64,000 bases of DNA, from the NCBI GenBank assembly GCA_030649165.1, contig JAUSGG010000056.1:1-64000 (forward strand). Direction: 5' to 3'. The DNA is from Armatimonadota bacterium (GTDB lineage: Bacteria; Armatimonadota; UBA5829; JAUSEB01). Numbering within the stretch: the stretch's first letter is position 1; each line of letters opens with the position of its first letter. The notes under the pieces were generated by a model that saw nothing but the letters and a program-made list of their open reading frames with translations, had not been told where the DNA came from and ran no database searches. Positions 17,452 through 25,846 of the stretch are shown piece after piece. Made by a program: the position numbers and the translations under genes.

Positions 17452-18294
17452 CTACTTCTCCCCTGGTATATCGAACACGACCAGGTCCGGATGCAGGAAC
17501 TTGGCGACCGCGGCGGCCTCGCCTTTCGGACTCGCGATGGTCGAACAGCCGGTGTGCCACCAGCCCTTCCACTGGCCCGCCGCAACCTTTCCAAGCACGG
17601 TATCGGTACCCACGACCCACATACCGGTTTGTTTTCCGATGTTCTGTATATGCTCCTGGTAACCATTTGCGTTGCTCCGCAGGTCGCCTGATTTCGCGGC
17701 AAATCCGTGAGGCGTGATCAGGAGCCACGCTCCCTGTTCGGCGATCCGTTTTGGGTTCTTGATGCTGAAGTTGTCCGCGCAGATGGTCATTCCGATTCTG
17801 CCAAACTCAGTATCGACCACTTTCAGACTGTCCGGGTCTCCGGGGTCGTACAGCTTCTTTGTAAGGTTCTTGAGAGTGTTTATCTTCCTGTGCTTGAGGA
17901 CGATTTTGCCCTTGCGGTCGATGATAACGGCGGAGTTGTAGGTCTTTTCGCCGTCTTTTTCGAGGCATCCGGCGGAAACCCAGACGTTCAGCTCCTTCGC
18001 CAGACGGGACAGCAGTTTCGTATAGGTCCCCGGAATCGGGTATGCGTCCCGCCGCGCGCTCTCGTACAACCAGCCATAATCCGCCGCCTCGGGAATGCAG
18101 ACGAAGTCCGCCCCTTGAGCGGCCGACTGCCTCACGGCCCCCTCGGCCCGCTGCATGTTTCCGAGAACGTCGCCGTCTTCGACTCGTATCTGCGCCATTG
18201 CCACCCGAAGCCCCGGATGGGGGCCCGCAAGAGATCCCGCGCAGCAGATCAAAGACAGCGCCGTGACGGCGAACAGAGTATAGGTGTAGGACAT
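17452..18294 (-). CDS. Secreted carbon-nitrogen hydrolase (nitrilase superfamily)
   Basis: 280 residues with a signal peptide (about 1-24). The nitrilase-fold catalytic triad is visible: Glu in IPEAADYG, Lys in LKHRKIN and Cys in TICADNF. Such enzymes cleave amides or nitriles through the Cys thiol. A cleavable signal is unusual for this mostly cytoplasmic superfamily and suggests the periplasm. The substrate is unknown. Confidence 0.88.
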   Translation of the reverse strand: MSYTYTLFAVTALSLICCAGSLAGPHPGLRVAMAQIRVEDGDVLGNMQRAEGAVRQSAAQGADFVCIPEAADYGWLYESARRDAYPIPGTYTKLLSRLAKELNVWVSAGCLEKDGEKTYNSAVIIDRKGKIVLKHRKINTLKNLTKKLYDPGDPDSLKVVDTEFGRIGMTICADNFSIKNPKRIAEQGAWLLITPHGFAAKSGDLRSNANGYQEHIQNIGKQTGMWVVGTDTVLGKVAAGQWKGWWHTGCSTIASPKGEAAAVAKFLHPDLVVFDIPGEK

Positions 18295-18351
18295 TCTCCG
18301 GCTCCTGTGTGCTGATAGTTCATTATAGCAGGGTTATAGGGTTATGAGGTT

Positions 18352-18670
18352 GTAACAGTTCAGTCTTCCGGGAATTGTCATTTCGAGCAACCGACCCCGC
18401 AGGCCGGGTTATTTCGGAAAGAGACCACCCCGGTGTTTCGGGATTTGAGGGTTGGGCGTCATACGCATGCTATAGCGGACGGCTTCGGGTCCCAACCCGG
18501 AAATCCCGAAACGGGGCGCTTTCTTAGGAGCGGAGCGCCAGCGGAGTCGAGAAATCTGCTTTTGCTGTGGTAAGTTCCGGAAAAAGCAGATTCCTCGTCG
18601 TTCCTCCTTGGAATGACGTCCTCCGGGGCTTCTTTTGGTATACGTTCGGAATGACATTCCCGTAGAACTG
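18352..18670. repeat. Inverted-repeat element D with a second palindrome inserted
   Basis: The left end, GTAACAGTTCAG (18352) then GGGAATtGTCATTTCGAG, mirrors the right end GGAATGACATTCCCgtaGAACTG. Inside is the AGCGGAGTCGAGAAATCTGCTT..AAGCAGATTCCTCG module also seen in element A, plus a complete TTTCGGGATTT palindrome at 18428-18516. This points to stepwise insertion of one repeat into another. It makes up most of the 477-bp gap. Confidence 0.7.
18428..18516. repeat. TTTCGGGATTT palindromic element, copy 2
   Basis: Arms CCGGTGTTTCGGGATTT.. and ..AAATCCCGAAACGGGG surround a loop that starts cgtcatacgcatgctat and ends gcttcgggt. Copy 3 (44521) has nearly the same loop in the opposite orientation, so the loop is part of the element rather than host sequence. 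Confidence 0.85.
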
Positions 18671-18771
18671 AGATCTCACATGAGGTTTATGGCTATTGAA
18701 GAGACGGACCGGCAAGGCATATACTAGGTTGAGGCGGGATAGCCAAGTATGCGGACGGGAGGAGATGCGGA

Positions 18772-19542
18772 TTGTTTCAAAAGGACTATTGCGATAAAGA
18801 GTTCGAACGGCTGGTCATATTGGGCGAGAGCACGGTGCAGGGCGGAGGCTGGCTCCAGCGGCAGGACCAGCGGTTCGGCGACATCATCGCGCAACTGATC
18901 GACGCCTGCCAGGCAAAGCCCGTCGAGTACTTCAACGAGGGCGTATCCGCCAGTGTGATATCGCCCCGGAGCCCCGGCTACGACGATTCCGCCAAACCGA
19001 GCGCCATGGAGAGGTACAGGGAAAGGGTGATCGCGCGCCGTCCGGACCTGTTCGTCTTCTGCTATGGGCTGAACGATATGCGGTGCGGCAACCCGGTTGA
19101 CGCCTTCATCGAGGACATGGACACCATCCTCGTGGACGTGAAGACCGCGTGCAGCCCTGTGATAGTGCTGACGACGGTCTATCACATGACCGGGTTCGAC
19201 CGCTACGCGCCGTTCAACGTCGGAAGCGTCGAGGTAACGAAGGAGTACAACCGGGCGATTGCGGCCCTGGCTGAGAAGCGAGATTGCATTCTGGCCGACG
19301 TCTGGGAGGCCGAGGGGATGGCCGATCACCTCATCCACCCCGACGGCGTCCACGCCAACGCTGTCGGGAGCATCCTGATCGCAAACAAAGTGTTCGAGGC
19401 CATTGCGCGGAGCTGCAGCGGAATATCAGCCCACACTCAGGCTATCGACCAGGATACGGAATGGGGCCGTCACGCGGCGAAGGTGGCTCACCGCGAGCGG
19501 GGGAACGAGGTGAAGGATTGGGGAAGGTTTGTAGGTTCATAG
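18772..19542 (+). CDS. SGNH/GDSL-type hydrolase
   Basis: 256 residues with no signal peptide. Block I is LGESTVQ (Ser nucleophile, GES instead of GDS), block III YGLNDMR (oxyanion Asn), and block V HPDGVHAN with the Asp-x-x-His pair. The family comprises esterases, lipases and carbohydrate acetylesterases. Start is TTG, supported by GGGAGGAG seven bases upstream; an ATG at 18765 is out of frame and soon meets a stop. It is alone on the plus strand between repeat-rich gaps. Confidence 0.88.
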   Translation: MFQKDYCDKEFERLVILGESTVQGGGWLQRQDQRFGDIIAQLIDACQAKPVEYFNEGVSASVISPRSPGYDDSAKPSAMERYRERVIARRPDLFVFCYGLNDMRCGNPVDAFIEDMDTILVDVKTACSPVIVLTTVYHMTGFDRYAPFNVGSVEVTKEYNRAIAALAEKRDCILADVWEAEGMADHLIHPDGVHANAVGSILIANKVFEAIARSCSGISAHTQAIDQDTEWGRHAAKVAHRERGNEVKDWGRFVGS

Positions 19543-19646
19543 GTTTGTAGGGGATTCAGGACTGAGGACTGGTTGCGGCCCCCTGCGGGGACTGACTTTT
19601 GCGATTTCGGAGGGTGTGATGTGTTAGGCCGTTCCCGCAGGATAGG

Positions 19647-19702
19647 AGGAGTCGAAGGAGTCGAAGGAGTCGAAGGAGTCGGAGGAGTCGGAGGAGTCGG
19701 AC
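19647..19702. repeat. GGAGTCGAA minisatellite
   Basis: About six 9-bp units in tandem, GGAGTCGAA then GGAGTCGGA. Shorter tracts of the same unit occur at about 1612, 23990, 35280, 42876 (opposite strand), 46566 and 54520. Confidence 0.85.
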
Positions 19703-19741
19703 GGTCTGACAACCGTCAACCGACAACTGTCAGCCGCCAAC

Positions 19742-20656
19742 TCAATCCCCGAGTATCCTGCCCATGAACAGCTTCATGAACCTCGGCTTGTCGACCTCCA
19801 GGCACACATTGGCGTTCGGCTCCTCGCCCGGCGCGACCCGCGTGAAGCCGTCGTTCGTGACTTTGACGCAGAGACGCTCCGTCTTTACCATGTCCCGTTG
19901 CAGGATGACGGCGACCGCCACAGGGTCGTAAAACGTCGGAATGGGGTGTCCCCACGCCACGAACAGCTCGTGGAGCGCGTGGGCGAGCGGCTGCTTGCTC
20001 TCCGCAAGTCTCTTCATGTCCGCCGGGTCGGGCTGCATCATGACCGTCACGTCCAGCGGGGCCATCGTTATCGGAATGCCGGACTCGAAGACCGTCCGCG
20101 CCGCCTTTGCATCGAGCACGATGTTCGTCTCCGGGCACGGCTGAGGCTTGTAGTGAAAGTCCCGGTAGATCGAGCCGCCCATCAGGACGATCTCCTCTAT
20201 CTTCTCTTTCACCTTGGGCTCCAGTTTCAGCATTTCGGCGACGTCGGTAAGCGGGCCCGTCGGGACAATGATGACTTTCTCCCGCGAGCGCATGACGCGG
20301 TCCGCCAGCGCGCGTGGTCCGTCGCTGACCACGGGTGTCTTCGGAGTAAAGCCGGCCGCCCAGCGCAGTTGGCCCTGGTCGTAGTCCTCACCCGGCTTGC
20401 CGACCAGGACCGGAATGTCCTCCCGCCCGGCTATCGAAAGCAGCCTGGCCGCCAGTTTGGCGCGTCTCGCCGTCGGACCGTGCGTCGCTACTATGGCGTC
20501 CACCTTCAGCTCCGGCGATTTCAACGCGAAAGCCACGGCGAAAGCGTCGTCTATGTCGTCACCGATATCGGTGGAGATGATGACCTTCCTGGGAGCGGCG
20601 GACACCTCGCCGATGGCCAAGACAATTACGACAAGAACTATGAATGTCAGGCTCAA
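19742..20656 (-). CDS. Secreted nucleoside hydrolase (IunH-like)
   Basis: 304 residues with a signal peptide (about 1-20, SAA). The N-terminal DIGDDIDDAFA is the Asp cluster that binds Ca2+ and ribose in inosine-uridine nucleoside hydrolases; PTGPLTDV and LMGGS are further family marks. The C-terminal motif reads FYDPVAVA. The Asp ligand is kept, but the His that usually precedes it (HDP) is Tyr, so specificity or leaving-group activation may differ. Export suggests scavenging of extracellular nucleosides, in keeping with ade and hpt at 31868-34163. Confidence 0.88.
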   Translation of the reverse strand: MSLTFIVLVVIVLAIGEVSAAPRKVIISTDIGDDIDDAFAVAFALKSPELKVDAIVATHGPTARRAKLAARLLSIAGREDIPVLVGKPGEDYDQGQLRWAAGFTPKTPVVSDGPRALADRVMRSREKVIIVPTGPLTDVAEMLKLEPKVKEKIEEIVLMGGSIYRDFHYKPQPCPETNIVLDAKAARTVFESGIPITMAPLDVTVMMQPDPADMKRLAESKQPLAHALHELFVAWGHPIPTFYDPVAVAVILQRDMVKTERLCVKVTNDGFTRVAPGEEPNANVCLEVDKPRFMKLFMGRILGD

Positions 20657-20731
20657 CGCTAACCTCCAAACGCAAGAACGCCAGGAATGAGTTCGACCGC
20701 CCGGTCGTGAGAACCTTCTCGGCTCTTGAAC

Positions 20732-20903
20732 GTAAGAGTTCAGAAATGGGGAGAACTTTCACCCTCACCCCGTTCGCTACGCTCAGGGCAGGCTCTAACC
20801 CTCTCCCTCAAGGGAGAGGGGATTACGCTCGCGTTCTCCCCGGGGGTGAGCTGCGAGAAGAGTCGTACCGACCATTCCTGAACTGTTATCCTGAACTGTT
20901 ACC
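20732..20903. repeat. Inverted-repeat element B (GTAAGAGTTCAG ends, CCCTCTCCC cargo)
   Basis: Left end GTAAGAGTTCAGAAAT (20732-20747). Right end ATTCCTGAACTGTTAT (20874-20889), with a second partial right end to 20903. Between them is a CCCTCTCCCtcaaGGGAGAGGGG hairpin. It has the same ends as element A but a different interior, and it lies in the divergent gap before the first GH20 gene. Confidence 0.75.
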
Positions 20904-20982
20904 CTTGAACAGGAAGGCGATTCAACCTATACTGGAACCGTCGAAAGACAATCGCCAATTCGTGTCAACGTGGAGTATTCGT

Positions 20983-22485
20983 ATGAGAACCGTCACGCCA
21001 CTCATCGCTCTGATCGTCTCGATGCTCGCGGGCCTGGCGGCCTGCGCCGAACAGCAGATGAAACCGGACAGCCTTCGGCTGGTCCCCTGGCCGCATAGGA
21101 TCATAATGAGCGCGGGCAACACCGTATTGCCGGCGGCGCTGCCGGTCAAGACCGGCGGCGATGATCCGGAAGCCGCGGGGCGGGTCGCGAAGACTCTGGC
21201 AGGTGACCTGATCGAGCTTGGCTTTACCCCCAGTTCCGCGAAGAAGGGACCGAAGATCGTCCTGAGCATCTCCCCCGACAAGGCTCTTGGCCCGGAAGGC
21301 TATCGACTTCGCGTCACAAGCGACATCCGTATCTCCGCGGCCACCGAGAAAGGGCTATTCTGGGGCACCCGCACGGCCCTGCAACTTGCGGCGAAGGGAC
21401 CGGGGGCGACCGTGCCGCGCCTGACGATATTCGACAAACCGGAGTACTGGTATCGCGGCCTCTTGATCGACGCGGCGCGGCAGTTCCACTCAATCGACTT
21501 CCACCGGCAAACGATCAAGCGTCTGGCGCAGTACAAAGTCGCGTTCTACCAGGTTCACTTCACGGACGACCAGAGCTGGACGCTTCCCAGCGAGAAGTTT
21601 CCCGCCCTGCCGACGCCGGGGCGTCATTACGCGAAAGACGAGTTGAAGGATCTCGTCAAACTGGCGGCGCAGTACCACGTGACCATCGTGCCTGAGATCG
21701 AGATGCCGGGCCACTCCTCCGTCCTGTGCGCGGCCGTGCCCGACGTGGTCTGCGGCGGCAAGCCGCCTCGGTGGATGACCTGCGGGGGATCGGAGAAGTC
21801 CTTCGCGGCCCTCACCGCGCTGATAACCGAGGCGATGGATATCTTCCCCGGCCCCTACTTCCACATAGGGGCTGACGAGTGCGATTATGCTTTGTGGGAC
21901 GGATGCCCGGACTGCACGGCGGCCAAGGCCAAAGAGGGTCTGAAAGATAACGAGGCCCTGTATAACCGGTTCGTCAACCATATCAACAGCTTCATCAAGA
22001 GCAAAGGGCGCAAAACGATAATATGGGAAGGCTTCAAAGTGGGAAAGGAGCCGCTTATCGATAAGGACATCCTGGTCCACGAATGGAACAACAAGGAAGC
22101 GCTGCCCGGCGACCTGATGGGCGCAGGGTACGATATCGTCAACTGCTCGAGCGGCTCGCTTTACGTAGTCGTGCACTGGGCTACCCAGGCCCCAACCCCT
22201 GAAATCATGGCTGAATGGAACGCGCTCTACTTCGGCGGCGGTTATCCGGTGAAGAAACTCGACCAGATGACTAAGGTCAGTCCCAATCCGAAGCTGAAGG
22301 GCGTCGGCATGTGTTCCTGGGAAAACGAGGAGCGGGCGGAGGACTCGATACTCTTCGGCATCGGCAATAAGGTGGAAGATTACGCGGACCCGGCTCCTCG
22401 CGTCCAGATAATGGCCGAGCGCGCCTGGACCGGAGCTTCGACGAGCGTGGAGGACTTGCTGAAGAGAGTTGGAGTGGCGAAATGA
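20983..22485 (+). CDS. GH20 beta-N-acetylhexosaminidase, first of a tandem pair
   Basis: 500 residues. N-terminal signal with a lipobox-like LAAC (Cys21), so it is probably a lipoprotein. A GH20b-type alpha/beta domain (about 30-150) precedes the TIM barrel. The catalytic Asp-Glu pair is in FHIGADECDY (about residue 296), with KVAFYQVHFTDDQSW and EIEMPGH also typical. It removes terminal GlcNAc or GalNAc from glycans, with the substrate acetamido group as nucleophile. Start: the ATG at 20983 has GGAG 7 nt upstream; the open frame extends into repeats at 20644. It overlaps the next gene by ATGA. Confidence 0.95.
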   Translation: MRTVTPLIALIVSMLAGLAACAEQQMKPDSLRLVPWPHRIIMSAGNTVLPAALPVKTGGDDPEAAGRVAKTLAGDLIELGFTPSSAKKGPKIVLSISPDKALGPEGYRLRVTSDIRISAATEKGLFWGTRTALQLAAKGPGATVPRLTIFDKPEYWYRGLLIDAARQFHSIDFHRQTIKRLAQYKVAFYQVHFTDDQSWTLPSEKFPALPTPGRHYAKDELKDLVKLAAQYHVTIVPEIEMPGHSSVLCAAVPDVVCGGKPPRWMTCGGSEKSFAALTALITEAMDIFPGPYFHIGADECDYALWDGCPDCTAAKAKEGLKDNEALYNRFVNHINSFIKSKGRKTIIWEGFKVGKEPLIDKDILVHEWNNKEALPGDLMGAGYDIVNCSSGSLYVVVHWATQAPTPEIMAEWNALYFGGGYPVKKLDQMTKVSPNPKLKGVGMCSWENEERAEDSILFGIGNKVEDYADPAPRVQIMAERAWTGASTSVEDLLKRVGVAK

Positions 22486-23981
22486 GCAGGTCACTGTCGA
22501 TGGCCGTGGTTCTCACGCTGGCTTTCGCCGGGCGCGTCCCGGCCGCGGCGGTTGACCACGCTAACCGCCCGTGTCTGGTTCCGTGGCCACAGAAGATAAC
22601 AATGCGCGCCGGCAGCTTCACAGCCCCGGCGCGTCTGAGCATCGAAGTCGCCGGAAAGACCCCCGCCGGCCGACGGGTGGCCGATACGTTTGCCTACGAT
22701 CTTCGGGAAATCGGTTTTGCCCCGGTCTTGACGACGAGGGCGACGCCGACAGGAGCGCGAATCGTCCTCCGACTGGCTGACGATCGGTCGCTTGGCGCCG
22801 AGGGCTACCGGCTCAGTGTGGACGGCGGCATCCGCATCACCGCCGCGACGGAAGCCGGCCTGTTCTGGGGAACGCGGACAGCCCTGCAGTTGCTGGCGAA
22901 AGGCCCTGGGCGGCCCGTGCCTTATCTCAGCATTTCGGACAAGCCCCTCCTGCCGTTTCGCGCCTCGATGGTGGACGTGGCGCGGCAGTTTCACACTATT
23001 GGCTTTCACCGACAGATGGTAAAACGTCTTGCGTCGTGCAAGCTCAACGTCTACCATATTCACTTCAGCGATGACCAGAGTTACACACTGCCCAGCGAGA
23101 AATACCCCAGCCTGCCGACGCCGGGACGGCATTACAGCAAAGATGAGTTGAAAGGTCTCGTTAGATTAGCGGCGCGGTATCACGTGACGATCTTGCCTGA
23201 GGTGGATATGCCGGGTCACAGCGAGGCGCTATCCAGAGCTGTCCCGGAGATCGCTTGTCGAGAGACCCCGGGCCAGCCTATATGCCCAAGCTCGAACAGG
23301 AGCTTCGAGATCCTCAAGAATCTGATCACAGAGGCTGCGGATATCTTCCCAGGGCCGTATTTCCACATAGGCGCGGACGAGGTCAATTTCGCCATGTGGG
23401 ACAACTGTCCGGACTGCCGGGCCAGGAAGGTGAGCGAAAACCTGAAGGACAACGAGTCGCTCTACAATTGGTTCATCAACCGGGTCAACAGGTTCGTCCG
23501 GAGCAAAGGACGCAGAACCATTGTCTGGACCGGTTTCAAGCCGACCGTGCGCCCTGCCATCGACAAGAACGTGTTGGTCGATCAATGGGACAACGGCTAT
23601 GCGAATCCGACGGACTTGCTGGCAGCGGGGTATGACCTGCTGAACGCTTCATCCACTCCCCTGTATGTCGTCCGAGACTGGGCCTCGCCGCCTGAGATGA
23701 TCGCGGAGTGGGACGTATGGCATTTCGGCCCAGTGACCGCCCCTTTGCCTTACGTCCCGCCAAAGATAGCCCCGACCGAAAGACTCAAAGGTGTCTGCTT
23801 CTGCTCCTGGGAGAACTCGGAGAGCGTTCAGGACGCGATTCTCTTCGGGATCGGGGAGCCGGTGCAGGGTTACGCCGGCCCCGCTCCGCGCGCGCCGATC
23901 ATGGCAGAGAGGGCGTGGACCGGAAGCGGAACGAGTAAGGCGGATTTGCTGAGGCGGGTTGGGTGGAAGGCGAAGCACTGA
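22482..23981 (+). CDS. GH20 beta-N-acetylhexosaminidase, second of a tandem pair
   Basis: 499 residues with a signal peptide (about 1-22). Same layout as the upstream gene and clearly its paralogue: GAEGYRLSVDGGIRI, KLNVYHIHFSDDQSY, EVDMPGH and the catalytic FHIGADEVNF. The N-terminus has no lipobox, so this copy may be soluble in the periplasm while the first is lipid-anchored. The ATG overlaps the previous stop (ATGA), so the two are translated as a pair. Both keep the catalytic residues. Confidence 0.95.
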   Translation: MSRSLSMAVVLTLAFAGRVPAAAVDHANRPCLVPWPQKITMRAGSFTAPARLSIEVAGKTPAGRRVADTFAYDLREIGFAPVLTTRATPTGARIVLRLADDRSLGAEGYRLSVDGGIRITAATEAGLFWGTRTALQLLAKGPGRPVPYLSISDKPLLPFRASMVDVARQFHTIGFHRQMVKRLASCKLNVYHIHFSDDQSYTLPSEKYPSLPTPGRHYSKDELKGLVRLAARYHVTILPEVDMPGHSEALSRAVPEIACRETPGQPICPSSNRSFEILKNLITEAADIFPGPYFHIGADEVNFAMWDNCPDCRARKVSENLKDNESLYNWFINRVNRFVRSKGRRTIVWTGFKPTVRPAIDKNVLVDQWDNGYANPTDLLAAGYDLLNASSTPLYVVRDWASPPEMIAEWDVWHFGPVTAPLPYVPPKIAPTERLKGVCFCSWENSESVQDAILFGIGEPVQGYAGPAPRAPIMAERAWTGSGTSKADLLRRVGWKAKH

Positions 23982-24040
23982 GGAGTGAAAGAGTCGGCGG
24001 AGTCGAAGCAGTTGCTGTTCCATCGCACACGAAGGAGGCG

Positions 24041-25003
24041 ATGAGCTTGCGCAGGTTCATACGTCTGCATCCCTGGCGGCTTGAGATAGTTCCGGCGGCG
24101 GCGTTCCTTGTCGCCGTTGCATACACGGCCTATTACCACCTCAGCGGCGCAGAGGCGGTATTGAGACGTGCCGCTTACCCCGGGGAGCCGCCAGTCCAAT
24201 ATGAAGCCACGATAATGGGCCACATCTGTCTCGTTGCGTTCTTCTGGACGATTGCGGCGGCCTCCAACCATCGGTGGGTTCTCCTGGAACGCCGGAAGAT
24301 GTATAACTGGACGGCTGCCGTGTTTCAGTTCACGATCCTCGGCAACGCCGGCATTGCGGTTTTCCTGGCGCGGACTGGACTGCCGGGAATCACGCCAACG
24401 ACGGTAGCCGTGGACGTCGACGTTATTCCCGCGATCGCCTTACTCGGAATAGCAGTGACTGCAGCCCTCGAATGGACGCGGCGGTTCGTCCCCAGGGAGT
24501 ACGCTGCCGAGCCTGATCCGCCGCCCCCGACAATGGTATATACTGATGACAGCTTCCGTTATGTGGAGACGGGACTGGAGTGGGAGTGGGCGATCTTGGG
24601 AGCGGGCGTATTCGCTCTAGGCATAGGGGCTACGGCGTACGGCGGCATAACCCTCAGTGGCGTTCTGTCGGCTGTGGCCGGGGTCTTCTTCTGCAGCTTG
24701 AGTCGACGAAGACTTGAGACCAGCAGCCATCGCGTCGTGATGTGGAATGGCCTCTACAGGGTGCAGGTTGCGCTGGCGGACGCGGCATCCTGCAAGGCGA
24801 CTTCGGATGAGAACGGGCAGCGGCCTAGCGAGACCAGCCGCAAGAAGTGGCATCAATTCTCGTGGAATACGGGCCGATGCCTGGAGATCGCCACGAAGCA
24901 AGGCCATATCTACCGCTTCGGCATGATCCGGCCGCAGTACGCGCGCAGCCTGATCGAGTCGGTGATCGACGTGGGCAAGTCCGACCCGGAGCCGGCCGAG
25001 TAG
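24041..25003 (+). CDS. Polytopic membrane protein of unknown function
   Basis: 320 residues from the ATG at 24041, which has GGAGG at good spacing. Six hydrophobic segments lie in the first 230 residues. The C-terminal 100 residues are soluble with alternating strands (RVVMWNGLYRVQVALADAASC ... HIYRFGMIRPQYARSLI), resembling a PH-like or bPH2-type domain that follows membrane helices in other proteins, but this is weak. It lies 60 bp after the second GH20 gene and may be co-transcribed with it. Confidence 0.75.
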   Translation: MSLRRFIRLHPWRLEIVPAAAFLVAVAYTAYYHLSGAEAVLRRAAYPGEPPVQYEATIMGHICLVAFFWTIAAASNHRWVLLERRKMYNWTAAVFQFTILGNAGIAVFLARTGLPGITPTTVAVDVDVIPAIALLGIAVTAALEWTRRFVPREYAAEPDPPPPTMVYTDDSFRYVETGLEWEWAILGAGVFALGIGATAYGGITLSGVLSAVAGVFFCSLSRRRLETSSHRVVMWNGLYRVQVALADAASCKATSDENGQRPSETSRKKWHQFSWNTGRCLEIATKQGHIYRFGMIRPQYARSLIESVIDVGKSDPEPAE

Positions 25004-25011
25004 CCCGGCGG

Positions 25012-25770
25012 CTATTTCCCCTCCGACGCGGACAGCAGCGCGACCAGTTCCTCCGCCGTCTTCACGTAGGTGAACCCCACGTCCTGAATCCCCTTCTTGC
25101 GCGTGCTTTCTCTTGCGTTCCAGGTGGCGTCCTCCACGCACAGGGTGTTATATCCCAGCCGTTTTGCCGAGGAAGCAGTCCCGAAGAGGCAGCCCTGCGT
25201 GTGGCCGCCGACGAAGATGATGTTCTTCACCCCCAGGTTGTTCAGGATGAAGTCGATGCGGGAGGAAATGAACGCATCCTGCGCGGACTTGGCGACCACA
25301 TACTCGCCCTTCCGCACCTTCAGGCATTCCGCCGGGCGGGAGGTGGGATCGGAGATGTGATGGGGCCATTTCTTCGGGTCCGGGCCGATGTCATGGAGAA
25401 ACGTCCGGCGCGTCGCGGGGTCGAGGTCCATGCCGTCCTCGCACAGATACCCCCAGTGGATGAAGATCATCGGCAGCTTACGGGCGCGGCAGGCGTCGGC
25501 GACCTTCACCGCGTTCGGCATTGCAACGTCGAAAAGGTAGTCGGTCGCTTTGTTGCAGTCCTCGACCGTAAACCCCTGCTGTTTCCATCCGTCGGGCATC
25601 TGCTCGGCCTTCATATAGACCCGAGGGACTTCCTGAAGATCGACGCAAACAAACGCGCAATTCTTGAAGAAGGCAGGGTCAAAATCCTTTGGCTGCGCGG
25701 GCGTCGCGGCATTTGCCGACAGCGCAGCGATCAGGACCAACGTGGCAATAAGTGGCAAACAAGGATTCAT
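25012..25770 (-). CDS. Secreted isochorismatase-like cysteine hydrolase
   Basis: 252 residues with a signal peptide (about 1-22, SANA). The fold's triad is present: Asp in FVCVDLQE, Lys in YVVAKSAQDAF and Cys in GGHTQGCLFGT. The family includes isochorismatases, nicotinamidases and N-carbamoyl amidases; export is unusual. Start: the ATG at 25770 has AGGAG upstream; the frame to 25842 reads into a repeat. It follows the HyuA-like gene, so hydrolysis of a ring-opened carbamoyl or amide product is possible, but that is speculation. Confidence 0.85.
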   Translation of the reverse strand: MNPCLPLIATLVLIAALSANAATPAQPKDFDPAFFKNCAFVCVDLQEVPRVYMKAEQMPDGWKQQGFTVEDCNKATDYLFDVAMPNAVKVADACRARKLPMIFIHWGYLCEDGMDLDPATRRTFLHDIGPDPKKWPHHISDPTSRPAECLKVRKGEYVVAKSAQDAFISSRIDFILNNLGVKNIIFVGGHTQGCLFGTASSAKRLGYNTLCVEDATWNARESTRKKGIQDVGFTYVKTAEELVALLSASEGK

Positions 25771-25817
25771 TAGTTCTTCTCCTATAGCTTCGAGGACGCA
25801 GTAGGCCCCAAACGAAA

Positions 25818-25835
25818 GCGGAAACAAGTTTCCGC
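25818..25835. repeat. GCGGAAAC/GTTTCCGC hairpin
   Basis: Perfect 8-bp inverted repeat with a 2-base loop (GCGGAAACAAGTTTCCGC) between the HyuA and isochorismatase-like genes. It could be a transcript-end hairpin or a small dispersed repeat. Confidence 0.5.
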
Positions 25836-25846
25836 ACTCCAAAAGA

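Noticed and set aside
19647-19702. Possible CRISPR array
   Set aside because: 9-bp units without spacers; it is a minisatellite.
25770-25842. N-terminal extension of the isochorismatase-like protein
   Set aside because: The extra codons read a hairpin repeat; the ATG at 25770 has the ribosome-binding site and begins the signal peptide.
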